Assembly (NCBI GenBank): GCA_022820125.1
Contig: JAJEGA010000115.1
Location: 1 to 64,000 of the forward strand
Reading direction: 5' to 3'
DNA length: 64,000 bases
Origin: Anaerolineae bacterium
GTDB taxonomy: Bacteria > Chloroflexota > Anaerolineae > Aggregatilineales > Phototrophicaceae
Below the pieces are notes generated by a model that was not told the origin of the DNA, ran no database searches, and saw only the letters and a program-made list of their open reading frames with translations. Shown one piece after another: positions 8,347 through 16,128 of the stretch (position 1 is its first letter; each line of letters opens with the position of its first letter). A program made the position numbers and the translations under genes.

Positions 8347-9438
8347 TCAAACCGGCTGCTGGTAGCGCTCGCCGATGGACTCGAGTTCGTCCATCAATTG
8401 GTTGAACTGGTCCAGATTCAACTGCTGCTTGGCATCGGACATGGCCACATCCGGGTTGGGATGGACCTCGACCATCAGCCCGTCTGCGCCGCTAACTCGG
8501 GCCACGCGCGCCAGCGGATTGGCGATATCGCGCCGCCCGGCTGAATGCGAAATATCGACGATTACCGGCAGATGCGTCTCTTGCTTCAGCAGCGGCACCG
8601 CGCTGATATCGAGCGTGTTGCGCGTCCATTCACTGAAGGTGCGGATGCCGCGCTCCATCAGAATCACCTGCTCGTTGCCGCCAGCCATGATGTACTCGGC
8701 GGCATAGATGTATTCTTTCAAGGTGGCGCCGAAGCTGCGCTTGAGCAGCACCGGTTTTTCCTGCTTGCCCAGCGCCCGCAGCAGGAAGCTGTTCTGCATA
8801 TTGCGCGCGCCCACCCAGAAGGCGTCCACGTATTCATCCATCATTGGTATCAGCGACAGATCCAATACTTCGCTGATGACGACTAGACCATACTTGTCGG
8901 CGACTTGCCGCGAGATTTTGAGCCCCTCTTCGCCCAAGCCCTGGAAGTCGTAGGGCGAGGTGCGCGGTTTGTAACCCATGCCGCGGATCATCTTCACGCC
9001 GCGTTCAGCCAGGGCGGCGCCTACCGTGTCCATCTGCTCGTAACTCTCGACCGCGCAGGGACCGGCGATCAACTCAAAACTGTTGTTGCCCAATTGCAAG
9101 CCATTGCTGAATTCGATGATCGTGTGTTGGTCGGGGTTCTTCCGTTGGACGAGAATTTTGTCTTGCGCGTCCTGCTCCTCCAAATGAAGCGTGGCGCGAA
9201 AGATCTCATTGAAGAGCTTGCTTATCGTCTCGTTGCTGAAGGGACCTTGATTGGCGAGTTGAAGCGCGGTGAGCATTTCCGCTTCGCGCTGCGGGTCATA
9301 AAATCGTGTGCCCATCTCTTGCTGAAGCTTGCCGATCTCGAGCGCGAATTCGGCGCGTTGGTTGAGCAACTCCAAGATCTGCAGATTGATCGGGTCAATC
9401 TGATCCCGCAACTCCTTGAGGCGACTTGTCTGTGACAC
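8347..9438 (-). CDS. Bifunctional chorismate mutase / DAHP synthase
   Basis: Predicted to carry out the first step of aromatic amino acid synthesis (phosphoenolpyruvate + erythrose 4-phosphate to DAHP), with a fused chorismate mutase. Residues 1-88 form an AroQ-type helical mutase (LKELRDQIDPINLQILELLNQRAEFALEIGKLQ); residues about 115-355 form a type I-beta DAHP synthase. The synthase motifs seen are IAGPCAVES, RGMGYKPRTSPYDFQGLG, VLLKRSFGATLKEYIYAAEY and DISHSAGRRD, followed by VEVHPNPDVAMSDAKQQL. In Bacillus and Deinococcus homologues the mutase domain gives feedback control by prephenate or chorismate. GTG start at 9438 with GGAG about 10 bases upstream. The length of 363 residues is normal for the family. 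Confidence 0.93.
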   Translation of the reverse strand: MSQTSRLKELRDQIDPINLQILELLNQRAEFALEIGKLQQEMGTRFYDPQREAEMLTALQLANQGPFSNETISKLFNEIFRATLHLEEQDAQDKILVQRKNPDQHTIIEFSNGLQLGNNSFELIAGPCAVESYEQMDTVGAALAERGVKMIRGMGYKPRTSPYDFQGLGEEGLKISRQVADKYGLVVISEVLDLSLIPMMDEYVDAFWVGARNMQNSFLLRALGKQEKPVLLKRSFGATLKEYIYAAEYIMAGGNEQVILMERGIRTFSEWTRNTLDISAVPLLKQETHLPVIVDISHSAGRRDIANPLARVARVSGADGLMVEVHPNPDVAMSDAKQQLNLDQFNQLMDELESIGERYQQPV

Positions 9439-9646
9439 GGCTCTTGTACTCCCGCATGGCGCTAAGAATCTCGGTGGGAAGTATTATACACATGTCCTTC
9501 AAAAAGGCATGGTCTGTTTTTTTCCGTTGGTTAGCTTCCGCAAGCGGCGCTGTTTCTGGGCGTGGCGAATCGTGGACATGGCCCGCGTCTACGAAATTCG
9601 CCAATTCCGTAATCTGACGGAAATAGAAATGACGCGGAAGCTAAGA

Positions 9647-9652
9647 TATAAT
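9647..9652 (+). promoter_or_regulatory. Consensus -10 box ahead of the molybdoenzyme gene
   Basis: A perfect TATAAT lies 36 bases before the ATG of the molybdoenzyme gene. No good -35 lies at the right distance (TAGAAA at 17 bases). It sits in the 240-bp divergent gap shared with the chorismate mutase/DAHP synthase gene. Confidence 0.4.
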
Positions 9653-9688
9653 AGGCGCATCAAAGTTTGACGGAGATCCTTGAGTATC

Positions 9689-11395
9689 ATGGAAAACTTA
9701 CGAAAACCCTCACTGTGGCTCGGCGCACTGACAGGCGGACTGCTGACGCTGACGCTGACGTCATTGATGTTCCTGGCTGATCAAGTCGCGGGCTTGCCTT
9801 TTATTCCCTTTGATGTCTTTGACTACGTTTCGCGGATCTTGCCCGGCGCCCTGCTGACCTTTGGCATCGACATGATGGTCGAGATGATCATCGCCTTCAA
9901 CCTGGGCGAGACCTCGGCGGCGGCAAAGACCGCCGAGCAGGTGATGGGCTTGGCTGGCTTCCTCGCTATGGGAACGGTCGCCATTGCCGTCGTCTATGGG
10001 CTGCTGAACCGCAGCAAATCGCAGGCGCGGAATTTGCTCCCGGGTCTGGTGCTGGGCTTGGGCTTCGGCGCGGTCATGATGCTGATTTCCGCGCAGGTGA
10101 ACCTGACGGCGACCGCCCCGCTGCCGGCGCAGATCGTCTGGGTGGTGCTGGTTTTCGCCCTCTGGGGCATGGCGGCCAACTGGATTTACAATGATCTGGC
10201 GCATAGCGATGGCAAGACCAAAACAGATGAAGAAACGGGCGAAACCGTCACGGTCGAGCCGCTCAATCGGCGTCAGTTCATGGTGCGCGTTGGTGGCGCC
10301 AGCGCCGTGCTGACGGTGATCGGCGCCGGCTTGGGCGCGCTCGTTGGGCGGCAACCAGGCGAGGGCGCAGTCGTCTCGGAGATCCCGGCTGACGCCGCCA
10401 CTGACGGCTCGGGCAATATCTTGCCAAACGCAGCCGACCGCATGGAACCCGCGCCCGGCACTCGCCCCGAATACACGCCGCTGGACGACCACTACCGCAT
10501 CGACATCAGCTCACGGCCGCCGGTTATCGATTCCAACGAATGGCGGCTTGAAGTCAGCGGGCTGGTCGATAATCCGGTCAGTTTGTCGCTGGGTGAGCTA
10601 TACGACAAGTTCGACCGCATCGACCGCTTCATCACCTTGTCCTGCATCAGCAATCGCATCGGCGGCACGCTGATCAGCACGACGAAATGGTCCGGCTTCC
10701 GCATGAGCGACTTCCTCGATTACGTCAAGCCGCAAGCGGACGCGGTGGCGATGAAGATCACCGGCGCCGACAACTTTGACGAGTATGTCATGCTCGATGT
10801 TGTTGAAGCGGAAGAGCGCGTCATGTTCGCCTATGAATGGGACGATCAGCCGCTGAAGCAGAAGCATGGCTTCCCCCTGCGCATCTACATCCCCGATCGC
10901 TATGGCATGAAACAGCCGAAGTGGATCAAGAGCATTGAATTCGTCGACGCTTGGGCTGAGGGTTATTGGGTGCGCCGCGGCTGGAGCAAAGAAGCGATCG
11001 TGAATACGACCTCGGTCGTCGATGCCGTGTCCACCGATTCGATTCTCAAGGATGATGGTGGCTATGTTGTGCCGGTTGGCGGCATCGCCTACGCCGGCGC
11101 CAAGATGATTTCCAAGGTCGAAGTCAGCGTTAATGGCGGCGATTGGGAAGAGGCGCAGCTGCGCCAGCCGCTTTCCGAGTTGACTTGGGTTATCTGGCGT
11201 TACGACTGGCGCTTCCAGGAGGGCGAATACCGCTTCGAAGTCCGCACCTCTGATGCTGATGGCTTGCTGCAAAGCCTCGACAGCCGCGGCACCCGCCCCG
11301 ATGGCGCGACCGGCGTCCACGGCAAGAAGGCGAATATGCCGACGCTGGCTGACTTGGAGAATCCGCCCGAGCAGGAGCCGTCGGCTGAGGAGTAG
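9689..11395 (+). CDS. Membrane-anchored sulfite-oxidase-family molybdopterin enzyme
   Basis: Probably a molybdopterin oxidoreductase facing the outside of the cell. Residues about 8-170 contain four or five hydrophobic helices. A short linker follows with NRRQFMVRVGGASAV near 195-210, a twin-arginine-like motif in front of a further hydrophobic stretch. Residues about 260-540 form an SUOX/MsrP-type domain: ITLSCISNRIGG, with the expected molybdenum-ligating Cys at about residue 319, then YGMKQPKWIKSIEFV and GYWVRRGW, and a dimerisation domain at the end (KMISKVEVSVNGGDWEEA). Substrate unknown (sulfite, S-oxides or other). TTG at 9680 is an alternative start: GGAG lies 4 bases before it and 13 bases before this ATG. 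Confidence 0.85.
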   Translation: MENLRKPSLWLGALTGGLLTLTLTSLMFLADQVAGLPFIPFDVFDYVSRILPGALLTFGIDMMVEMIIAFNLGETSAAAKTAEQVMGLAGFLAMGTVAIAVVYGLLNRSKSQARNLLPGLVLGLGFGAVMMLISAQVNLTATAPLPAQIVWVVLVFALWGMAANWIYNDLAHSDGKTKTDEETGETVTVEPLNRRQFMVRVGGASAVLTVIGAGLGALVGRQPGEGAVVSEIPADAATDGSGNILPNAADRMEPAPGTRPEYTPLDDHYRIDISSRPPVIDSNEWRLEVSGLVDNPVSLSLGELYDKFDRIDRFITLSCISNRIGGTLISTTKWSGFRMSDFLDYVKPQADAVAMKITGADNFDEYVMLDVVEAEERVMFAYEWDDQPLKQKHGFPLRIYIPDRYGMKQPKWIKSIEFVDAWAEGYWVRRGWSKEAIVNTTSVVDAVSTDSILKDDGGYVVPVGGIAYAGAKMISKVEVSVNGGDWEEAQLRQPLSELTWVIWRYDWRFQEGEYRFEVRTSDADGLLQSLDSRGTRPDGATGVHGKKANMPTLADLENPPEQEPSAEE

Positions 11396-11476
11396 ATGCG
11401 CGCCATTTGCCACCTCACCCCCGAAGGTCTATGCTGGCGGGCTGTGTCTACCGTCCTGCGTGACCCAGTCCCTTCC

Positions 11477-11710
11477 CAATGAATTACTGGGGACAGGACA
11501 GGTTTAATCGGATAGCGTGTGACAGCGACAGGGCAAAAACTCTAAGTTTCGAAATTGACGAAACTTGTAGGGGCGATTCTGTGAGTCGCCCACCCGAACG
11601 CGGGTATCTGTAGGGGCGAGCACGTGGCTCGCCCGAAAAAGCCCAAGAAATCATGGACTTGTTACGATATTTTGCTTACTGAAAACTGTCCTGTCGTCAG
11701 CAATGAATTA
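11477..11710. mobile_element. MITE-like element, 214 bp, with TIRs and 10-bp direct repeats
   Basis: CAATGAATTA occurs at 11477-11486 and again at 11701-11710. Exactly inside these, the ends read CTGGGGACAGGACAG (11487-11501) and, on the other strand from 11700, CTGACGACAGGACAG: a 15-bp terminal inverted repeat with 13 matches. The interior holds a perfect 8-bp stem (11544-11551 with 11559-11566) and two REP hairpins (11566-11592, 11609-11635), and no gene. The architecture is that of a nonautonomous element with a 10-bp target duplication. The parent IS family was not identified; a duplication of 9-11 bp would fit several DDE families. Confidence 0.65.
11566..11635. repeat. Two tandem REP hairpins
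   Basis: TGTAGGGGCGATTCTGTGAG and TGTAGGGGCGAGCACGTGGC each begin a 27-base hairpin closed by a TCGCCC-type arm. Unlike the doublets elsewhere these two point the same way. They lie inside the TIR-bounded element. Confidence 0.75.
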
Positions 11711-11795
11711 GGGATGGGGAGCGTTTCATGGCGCAGCGCGTTATGTTCGGTTAGTATATCGGCAGTCGCGAATGCGATAGGAGATGACGAACGAA

Positions 11796-12176
11796 ATGGA
11801 TTGGTTGCAAGTTGGCGCCTTTGTCGTTGCGGTACTCGGCCTCGGCTTGGCTGGCTTGGTGTATTTTTCGCGCCAGCTAAACCGGCAATTCGACGCTATC
11901 GAAAAGCGCTTTGACCGCGTGGACGCCCAGTTTGATCGCCTGGAAACCCGTATGAGCGCTGTTGAACAACGATTGGGCGACGTTGAACAAGCCCAAGTTC
12001 GCTTTGACGAGCGCCTAGTCCGAGTTGAGAACATAGTGACGGCAAATCAGCGAGATATAAGGTCGCTAAACAAGAACGTACAGAATCTCGAAATAGAGCA
12101 GGCGCGCATGCTTGGCTTCCTCGAAGGCCGAGGCGTGATGGGCAAGGCGCCAGCAGAACCAGAAGGGGCGGTTTAG
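11796..12176 (+). CDS. Membrane-anchored coiled-coil protein, paralogue of the one at 8057-8269
   Basis: About 126 residues. A membrane helix (LQVGAFVVAVLGLGLAGLVYF) is followed by about 85 residues of heptad-rich coiled coil (FDAIEKRFDRVDAQFDRLETRMSAVEQ...) and the tail IEQARMLGFLEGRGVMGK. Compared with its paralogue the anchor and tail are kept while the coiled coil is about twice as long. An in-frame ATG at 11784 touches the AGGAG directly, so the ATG at 11796 was preferred; it also matches the paralogue's start. Function unknown. Confidence 0.7.
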   Translation: MDWLQVGAFVVAVLGLGLAGLVYFSRQLNRQFDAIEKRFDRVDAQFDRLETRMSAVEQRLGDVEQAQVRFDERLVRVENIVTANQRDIRSLNKNVQNLEIEQARMLGFLEGRGVMGKAPAEPEGAV

Positions 12177-12313
12177 TCCTACTGTTAGAGCCGCCACTAA
12201 ATTAATCAAGTAATTGGCAGGGTGAGCCGGTGGGTCGTGTAGACACCGACCGCCGCTTGCCCTTTTGCTTTCCACTAGCCAACCCATGACCCGCGATAGG
12301 CTTGGACACGCAA

Positions 12314-12330
12314 TTGCGCAACCGATTTCC
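12314..12330 (-). promoter_or_regulatory. Candidate LacI-family operator upstream of the VCBS gene
   Basis: TTGCGCAACCGATTTCC matches 15 of 17 bases of the site at 22805-22821 when both are read on the + strand. Read on the minus strand, AATCGGTTGCGCAA is identical over 14 bases to 22799-22812. It lies about 46 bases before the gene start. Confidence 0.5.
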
Positions 12331-12375
12331 TGATGGTATCGTCTTGGCGTTCATTTTCGCGCCAGAGGCTCCGCG

Positions 12376-14001
12376 ATGCGCTTTCGCTCGATCTTTCCGC
12401 TTTTACTCTCATTGCTTATCGCCACGCCGGCGGCATCTGCCCTGCGCATCCACGCGCCGTTGACGGTCGAAACTGTCCCGCTGAATCGGCGCGGCAATTG
12501 CGGGGGCGCCTTCATCACCCACGCGCTTGACCATGTCACGATCCCGACCAAGCTTCCTATCGGCTTTTACGACAGCAATGGCGCGGGCCTCGCAATTAAT
12601 GATCTTGATGACGACGGCTTGCTCGATATTGTTTTGGCCAACCTCGCCGGCGATAACGCCATTTTGTGGAATCGGGGCGATCTGAAGTTTGAGCGAGAAG
12701 CGCTTCCTTCGGCGGCCCCTGCGCGCGGCGCAGCCATCATTGATGTCGATGCCGATGGATCGCTCGATATCGTCTTCACCCAGCAGGCGACCGCGCCCCT
12801 CTACTGGCGTAATCAGGGAGAGGGCCGCTTTGCGCGCGAGGTGCTGAACGGCGTCATCTATATCGGCTACGCGATGAACTGGCTGGACGCCGATCGCGAT
12901 GGCGACCTTGATCTGTTGACTGGATCCTATGATGTTGAGAACGAGAAAATCCTGGGGCAGACGGCGCCCAAATCCGGCGTGATCTATTATGAAAATCTCG
13001 GCGATCGCTTTCGGGCGACGCGCATCGCCGGCCGTTCAAATACGCTGGCGATTTGGACCGGCATTGATGAGACCGGCGCGCACAGGATCATCATCGGCAA
13101 CGACTTCGCGGTCGAAGACAAGTATTTTACCTTCCGCGGCGGCGCTTGGCAGGAGAGCGAGCCGCTCGCCGTGATGCCGCACAGCACGATGAGCTATGAC
13201 GCCGCCGACCTCGACAACGATGGCGCGCCCGAGATCTTCGCCGTGGATATGAAGCCTTACGCTGATGATGAAGCGACAATGGCGCAGTGGGCGCCGGTGA
13301 TGGATATGATGCTGGCGATGCCCCAGGTCGAGGGCGATCCGCAGATCATGGAAAACGTGCTCTACGACTTTGATGATGGCGGGCAGCTGCGGAATATCGC
13401 GCGAGCGGCTCATCTCGACGGCACCGGCTGGAGCTGGTCAGCCAAGTTTGGCGATTTGGATAATGATGGCTTTCAGGACTTGTATGTCGTCAACGGCATG
13501 ATTTCGCTGGAGCTTTTCTCGCACCTGCCCGGGGACGAGCTGGTCGAGGAAAACCAGGCATATCGCAATCTATCCGGCGCCGGCTTCAACGCGATGCCGG
13601 GCTGGGCGCTCAACGACAGCGCCAGCGGCCGCGGCATGACGATGGCGGATCTCGATAACGACGGCGACTTGGACATCGTCGTCAATAATCTGCTGAGCCC
13701 GGCGACGCTGTTTGAGAATCAGCTCTGCGGCGGCGACAGCATTGAAGTGGACTTGCGCCAAGCGGGGCTGGGCAACAGCCGGGGCATCGGCTCGCGCTTG
13801 ACCTTGCACACCAGCGCCGGCGCCTATCATCGCCATATTAGCGCCGTCAGCGGATACCTCTCGGGCGAAGGCAGCCGCATGCATTTCGGCTTCCCGGCGG
13901 GCACGACATTGCGGCGCCTCTCAATCATTTGGAATGATGGCGAATACAGCGAAGTGGATGAACTTGAAGCCAACACGCGGGTCACTTTGCGGCGGAACTA
14001 A
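12376..14001 (+). CDS. Secreted FG-GAP/VCBS repeat protein with ASPIC/UnbV C-terminus
   Basis: A 541-residue exported protein. The signal peptide is MRFRSIFPLLLSLLIATPAASA. Six or more calcium-binding-type VCBS blades follow, each with a D-x-D-x-D-G core: NDLDDDGLLDIV, DVDADGSLDIVF, DADRDGDLDLLTG, ADLDNDGAPEIF, GDLDNDGFQDLYV and ADLDNDGDLDIVV. Together these should make a beta-propeller. The last 90 residues (IEVDLRQAGLGNSRGIGSRL to the end) match the ASPIC/UnbV domain found in CRTAC1-like proteins. The usual view is adhesion or carbohydrate-related surface binding; nothing here shows catalysis. A LacI-like operator candidate upstream suggests control with the sugar genes. Confidence 0.87.
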   Translation: MRFRSIFPLLLSLLIATPAASALRIHAPLTVETVPLNRRGNCGGAFITHALDHVTIPTKLPIGFYDSNGAGLAINDLDDDGLLDIVLANLAGDNAILWNRGDLKFEREALPSAAPARGAAIIDVDADGSLDIVFTQQATAPLYWRNQGEGRFAREVLNGVIYIGYAMNWLDADRDGDLDLLTGSYDVENEKILGQTAPKSGVIYYENLGDRFRATRIAGRSNTLAIWTGIDETGAHRIIIGNDFAVEDKYFTFRGGAWQESEPLAVMPHSTMSYDAADLDNDGAPEIFAVDMKPYADDEATMAQWAPVMDMMLAMPQVEGDPQIMENVLYDFDDGGQLRNIARAAHLDGTGWSWSAKFGDLDNDGFQDLYVVNGMISLELFSHLPGDELVEENQAYRNLSGAGFNAMPGWALNDSASGRGMTMADLDNDGDLDIVVNNLLSPATLFENQLCGGDSIEVDLRQAGLGNSRGIGSRLTLHTSAGAYHRHISAVSGYLSGEGSRMHFGFPAGTTLRRLSIIWNDGEYSEVDELEANTRVTLRRN

Positions 14002-14060
14002 GGCGCGAAGCAACTCTTCTTTGACATTCGTTATGCCCCGTGTTAAAGTACAGCAACGAT

Positions 14061-14078
14061 CAGGTAATCGGTTTCCTG
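14061..14078 (+). promoter_or_regulatory. Candidate LacI-family operator upstream of ABC transporter 1
   Basis: CAGGTAATCGGTTTCCTG is an imperfect palindrome (7 of 9 pairs) centred on a CG step, as LacI-family operators usually are. It contains the AATCGGTT octamer at 14066-14073, about 128 bases before the first permease start. Confidence 0.5.
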
Positions 14079-14200
14079 GCATCGCCTTCGCTACCGACAG
14101 CCAGGCGAAACACAAGCGGAAGCTATGCTTCAGCAGTTATTTGCGCTAAATGCGAAACGAATTCCAGGCACAGCCCCGACGGCGGCAGCGGAGGATTTCT

Positions 14201-15166
14201 GTGGCGGCTGAATTTGCCCGGTCCGGCGGCCTCCAAAGCCGGAAGCGCGGCCCCATTGAAGATTTCAAACGCGCTTTCACCGGCTTGCGCCGCGACGAGA
14301 CCATCGCCGGCTATCTCTTCCTGGCGCCGAATTTCATCGGCTTCATCATTTTTATGCTCTTCCCGATCTGTTTCGCCTTTTACATCATGCTCACCGATTG
14401 GAGCCTGGCGAACGATCCGCAGTTCATCGGCTTGAAGAACTTCCAAACGATGGTCAACGACAGGCTCTTCTGGAAGTCGCTGGGCAACAGCTTCTATTAC
14501 ACCTTTGTCGCTGTGCCCACAGGCATCTTCATCGCCTTTTGGCTGGCGCTGGCTCTCAACCGCAAGATGCGCGGCATCATCTTCTTCCGCACCGTTTACT
14601 TCCTGCCGCAGATCACCTTGACCGTAGCCGCGGCGACCATCTGGCGCTGGATCTATCAGCCCGAAATCGGCATGATCAATCATATGCTGGAGCTCGTCGG
14701 CATTGACGGGCCCAAATGGATTCACGATACGAAGTGGGCGATGCCGAGCGTCATCATAATGAGCAACTGGCAGGGCATCGGCTTCGCTATGCTGATCCTC
14801 TTGGCTGGTTTGCAGGGCATCCCGGAAGAATACTACGAAGCGGCTTCCATTGACGGCGCCAGCGGCTGGCAGCGCATGCGCTACGTGACATTGCCGATGC
14901 TTTCGCCAGCGATATTCTTCGTGGTCGTCACCTCGTTAATCGGCGCCTTCCAATCTTTCGATCAATTCTATGTTTTGACTGAGGGCGGACCGGCGCACGC
15001 GACAACACCGCTAACTCTCTATATCTTTCAGAGTGCCTTCAGCTTCTTTAAGATGGGTTATGGCGCGGCGCTGGCGGCAGTATTGTTCGTGATTATCCTC
15101 ATTATCACCATCATTCAGTGGCAGTTGGCGCAGCGCTGGGTGTTCGGTTTTGAGGCGGATGAATAA
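14201..15166 (+). CDS. Carbohydrate ABC transporter permease (MalF type)
   Basis: About 321 residues with six membrane helices; one of two inner-membrane subunits of a CUT1 sugar importer. The EAA loop that contacts the ATPase reads YYEAASIDGASGWQRMRYVTLPML. A longer frame opens at the ATG at 14150, but GGAGGA stands 5 bases before the GTG at 14201, which gives a normal N-terminus (VAAEFARSGG). The next permease follows after 24 bases. No ATPase gene is nearby, so a shared MsmK-like ATPase elsewhere is expected. Confidence 0.87.
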   Translation: MAAEFARSGGLQSRKRGPIEDFKRAFTGLRRDETIAGYLFLAPNFIGFIIFMLFPICFAFYIMLTDWSLANDPQFIGLKNFQTMVNDRLFWKSLGNSFYYTFVAVPTGIFIAFWLALALNRKMRGIIFFRTVYFLPQITLTVAAATIWRWIYQPEIGMINHMLELVGIDGPKWIHDTKWAMPSVIIMSNWQGIGFAMLILLAGLQGIPEEYYEAASIDGASGWQRMRYVTLPMLSPAIFFVVVTSLIGAFQSFDQFYVLTEGGPAHATTPLTLYIFQSAFSFFKMGYGAALAAVLFVIILIITIIQWQLAQRWVFGFEADE

Positions 15167-15190
15167 GCGAGGCTGACCCGGGAATCAGCG

Positions 15191-16069
15191 ATGACGACGG
15201 CGAGCGCGAGAAAAGGCGGCCTCCTCGGCCAGAAGCAGACCAAGATGCTGATGGATCTTTTGGTCTACGTTGTGCTGTCGGTGGTCGGCGTCATCTTCAT
15301 CATGCCTTTCGCCTGGATGGTCGCCAATTCATTCAAGGACATTCGCGGCATATACACCTATCCGCCGACATTCATCCCCGAGGTCTGGCGCTTTGAGAAT
15401 TACACCGAAGCCTGGACGCTTACGCATTTTGACCTGGGCTTCCTCAACAGCGCGATTGTCGCCGCCGCGGTGGTGCTTGGGCAATTATTCACCGCAAGCC
15501 TGGCTGGTTACGCCTTCGCGCGGCTGCGCTTCCCCGGGCGCGATAAGATCTTCCTGCTCTATATCTCTTTGATGATGGTGCCCTTCACCGTATTATTGAT
15601 TCCCCTCTATGTGCAGATGCGCGCCTTTGGCTGGGTCAGCACCTTGCAGGCGGTCATCATCCCATTCCTCTTCACGCCTTGGGGCACCTTCATGATGCGG
15701 CAATTCATGGTGACGATCCCGCGCGAGTTGGAAGACGCGGCGCGGATTGACGGCTGCGGTTTCTTCCGCACTTACTGGCTGATCATCTTGCCCTTGACCA
15801 AGCCGGCGCTGGCCACACTGGCCATCTTCACCTTCGTGAATACCTGGAACAGCTTCCAGTGGCCCCTGATCGTGCTGGGCAAGCCCAAGGTCAAGACGCT
15901 GCCGCTGCTGCTGGCTTCTTTCCAGAACCAATCCGGCATGCGCACACCTTGGCACCTGATTATGGCAGCGGCTACATTTATCGTCATCCCGGTGCTCATC
16001 GCATTTGTCGTCGGGCAGAAGTACTACGTCCGCGGCATTGTCACAAGCGGTATCAAAGGAGGTGGCTAA
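15191..16069 (+). CDS. Carbohydrate ABC transporter permease (MalG type)
   Basis: 292 residues, six membrane helices, the second CUT1 permease. The EAA loop reads ELEDAARIDGCGFFRTYWLI, followed by LPLTKPALATLAIFTF. The C-terminus QKYYVRGIVTSGIKGG is the usual family ending. It lies between the MalF-type permease and the binding-protein gene in one operon. The ABC transporter 2 homologue at 34232-35122 is clearly related (its loop reads DDAARIDGASEWGIFWRIAV). Confidence 0.88.
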   Translation: MTTASARKGGLLGQKQTKMLMDLLVYVVLSVVGVIFIMPFAWMVANSFKDIRGIYTYPPTFIPEVWRFENYTEAWTLTHFDLGFLNSAIVAAAVVLGQLFTASLAGYAFARLRFPGRDKIFLLYISLMMVPFTVLLIPLYVQMRAFGWVSTLQAVIIPFLFTPWGTFMMRQFMVTIPRELEDAARIDGCGFFRTYWLIILPLTKPALATLAIFTFVNTWNSFQWPLIVLGKPKVKTLPLLLASFQNQSGMRTPWHLIMAAATFIVIPVLIAFVVGQKYYVRGIVTSGIKGGG

Positions 16070-16128
16070 GGAACGATCACTTTCATTCGTTTCGGAATCG
16101 TATTTTCCATTTACGAAAGGGTATTCAG

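Noticed and set aside
11641..11796. Short frame 11624-11914 running out of the TIR-bounded element
   Set aside because: It begins inside a REP hairpin, has no domain, and overlaps the small coiled-coil gene, which has a paralogue.
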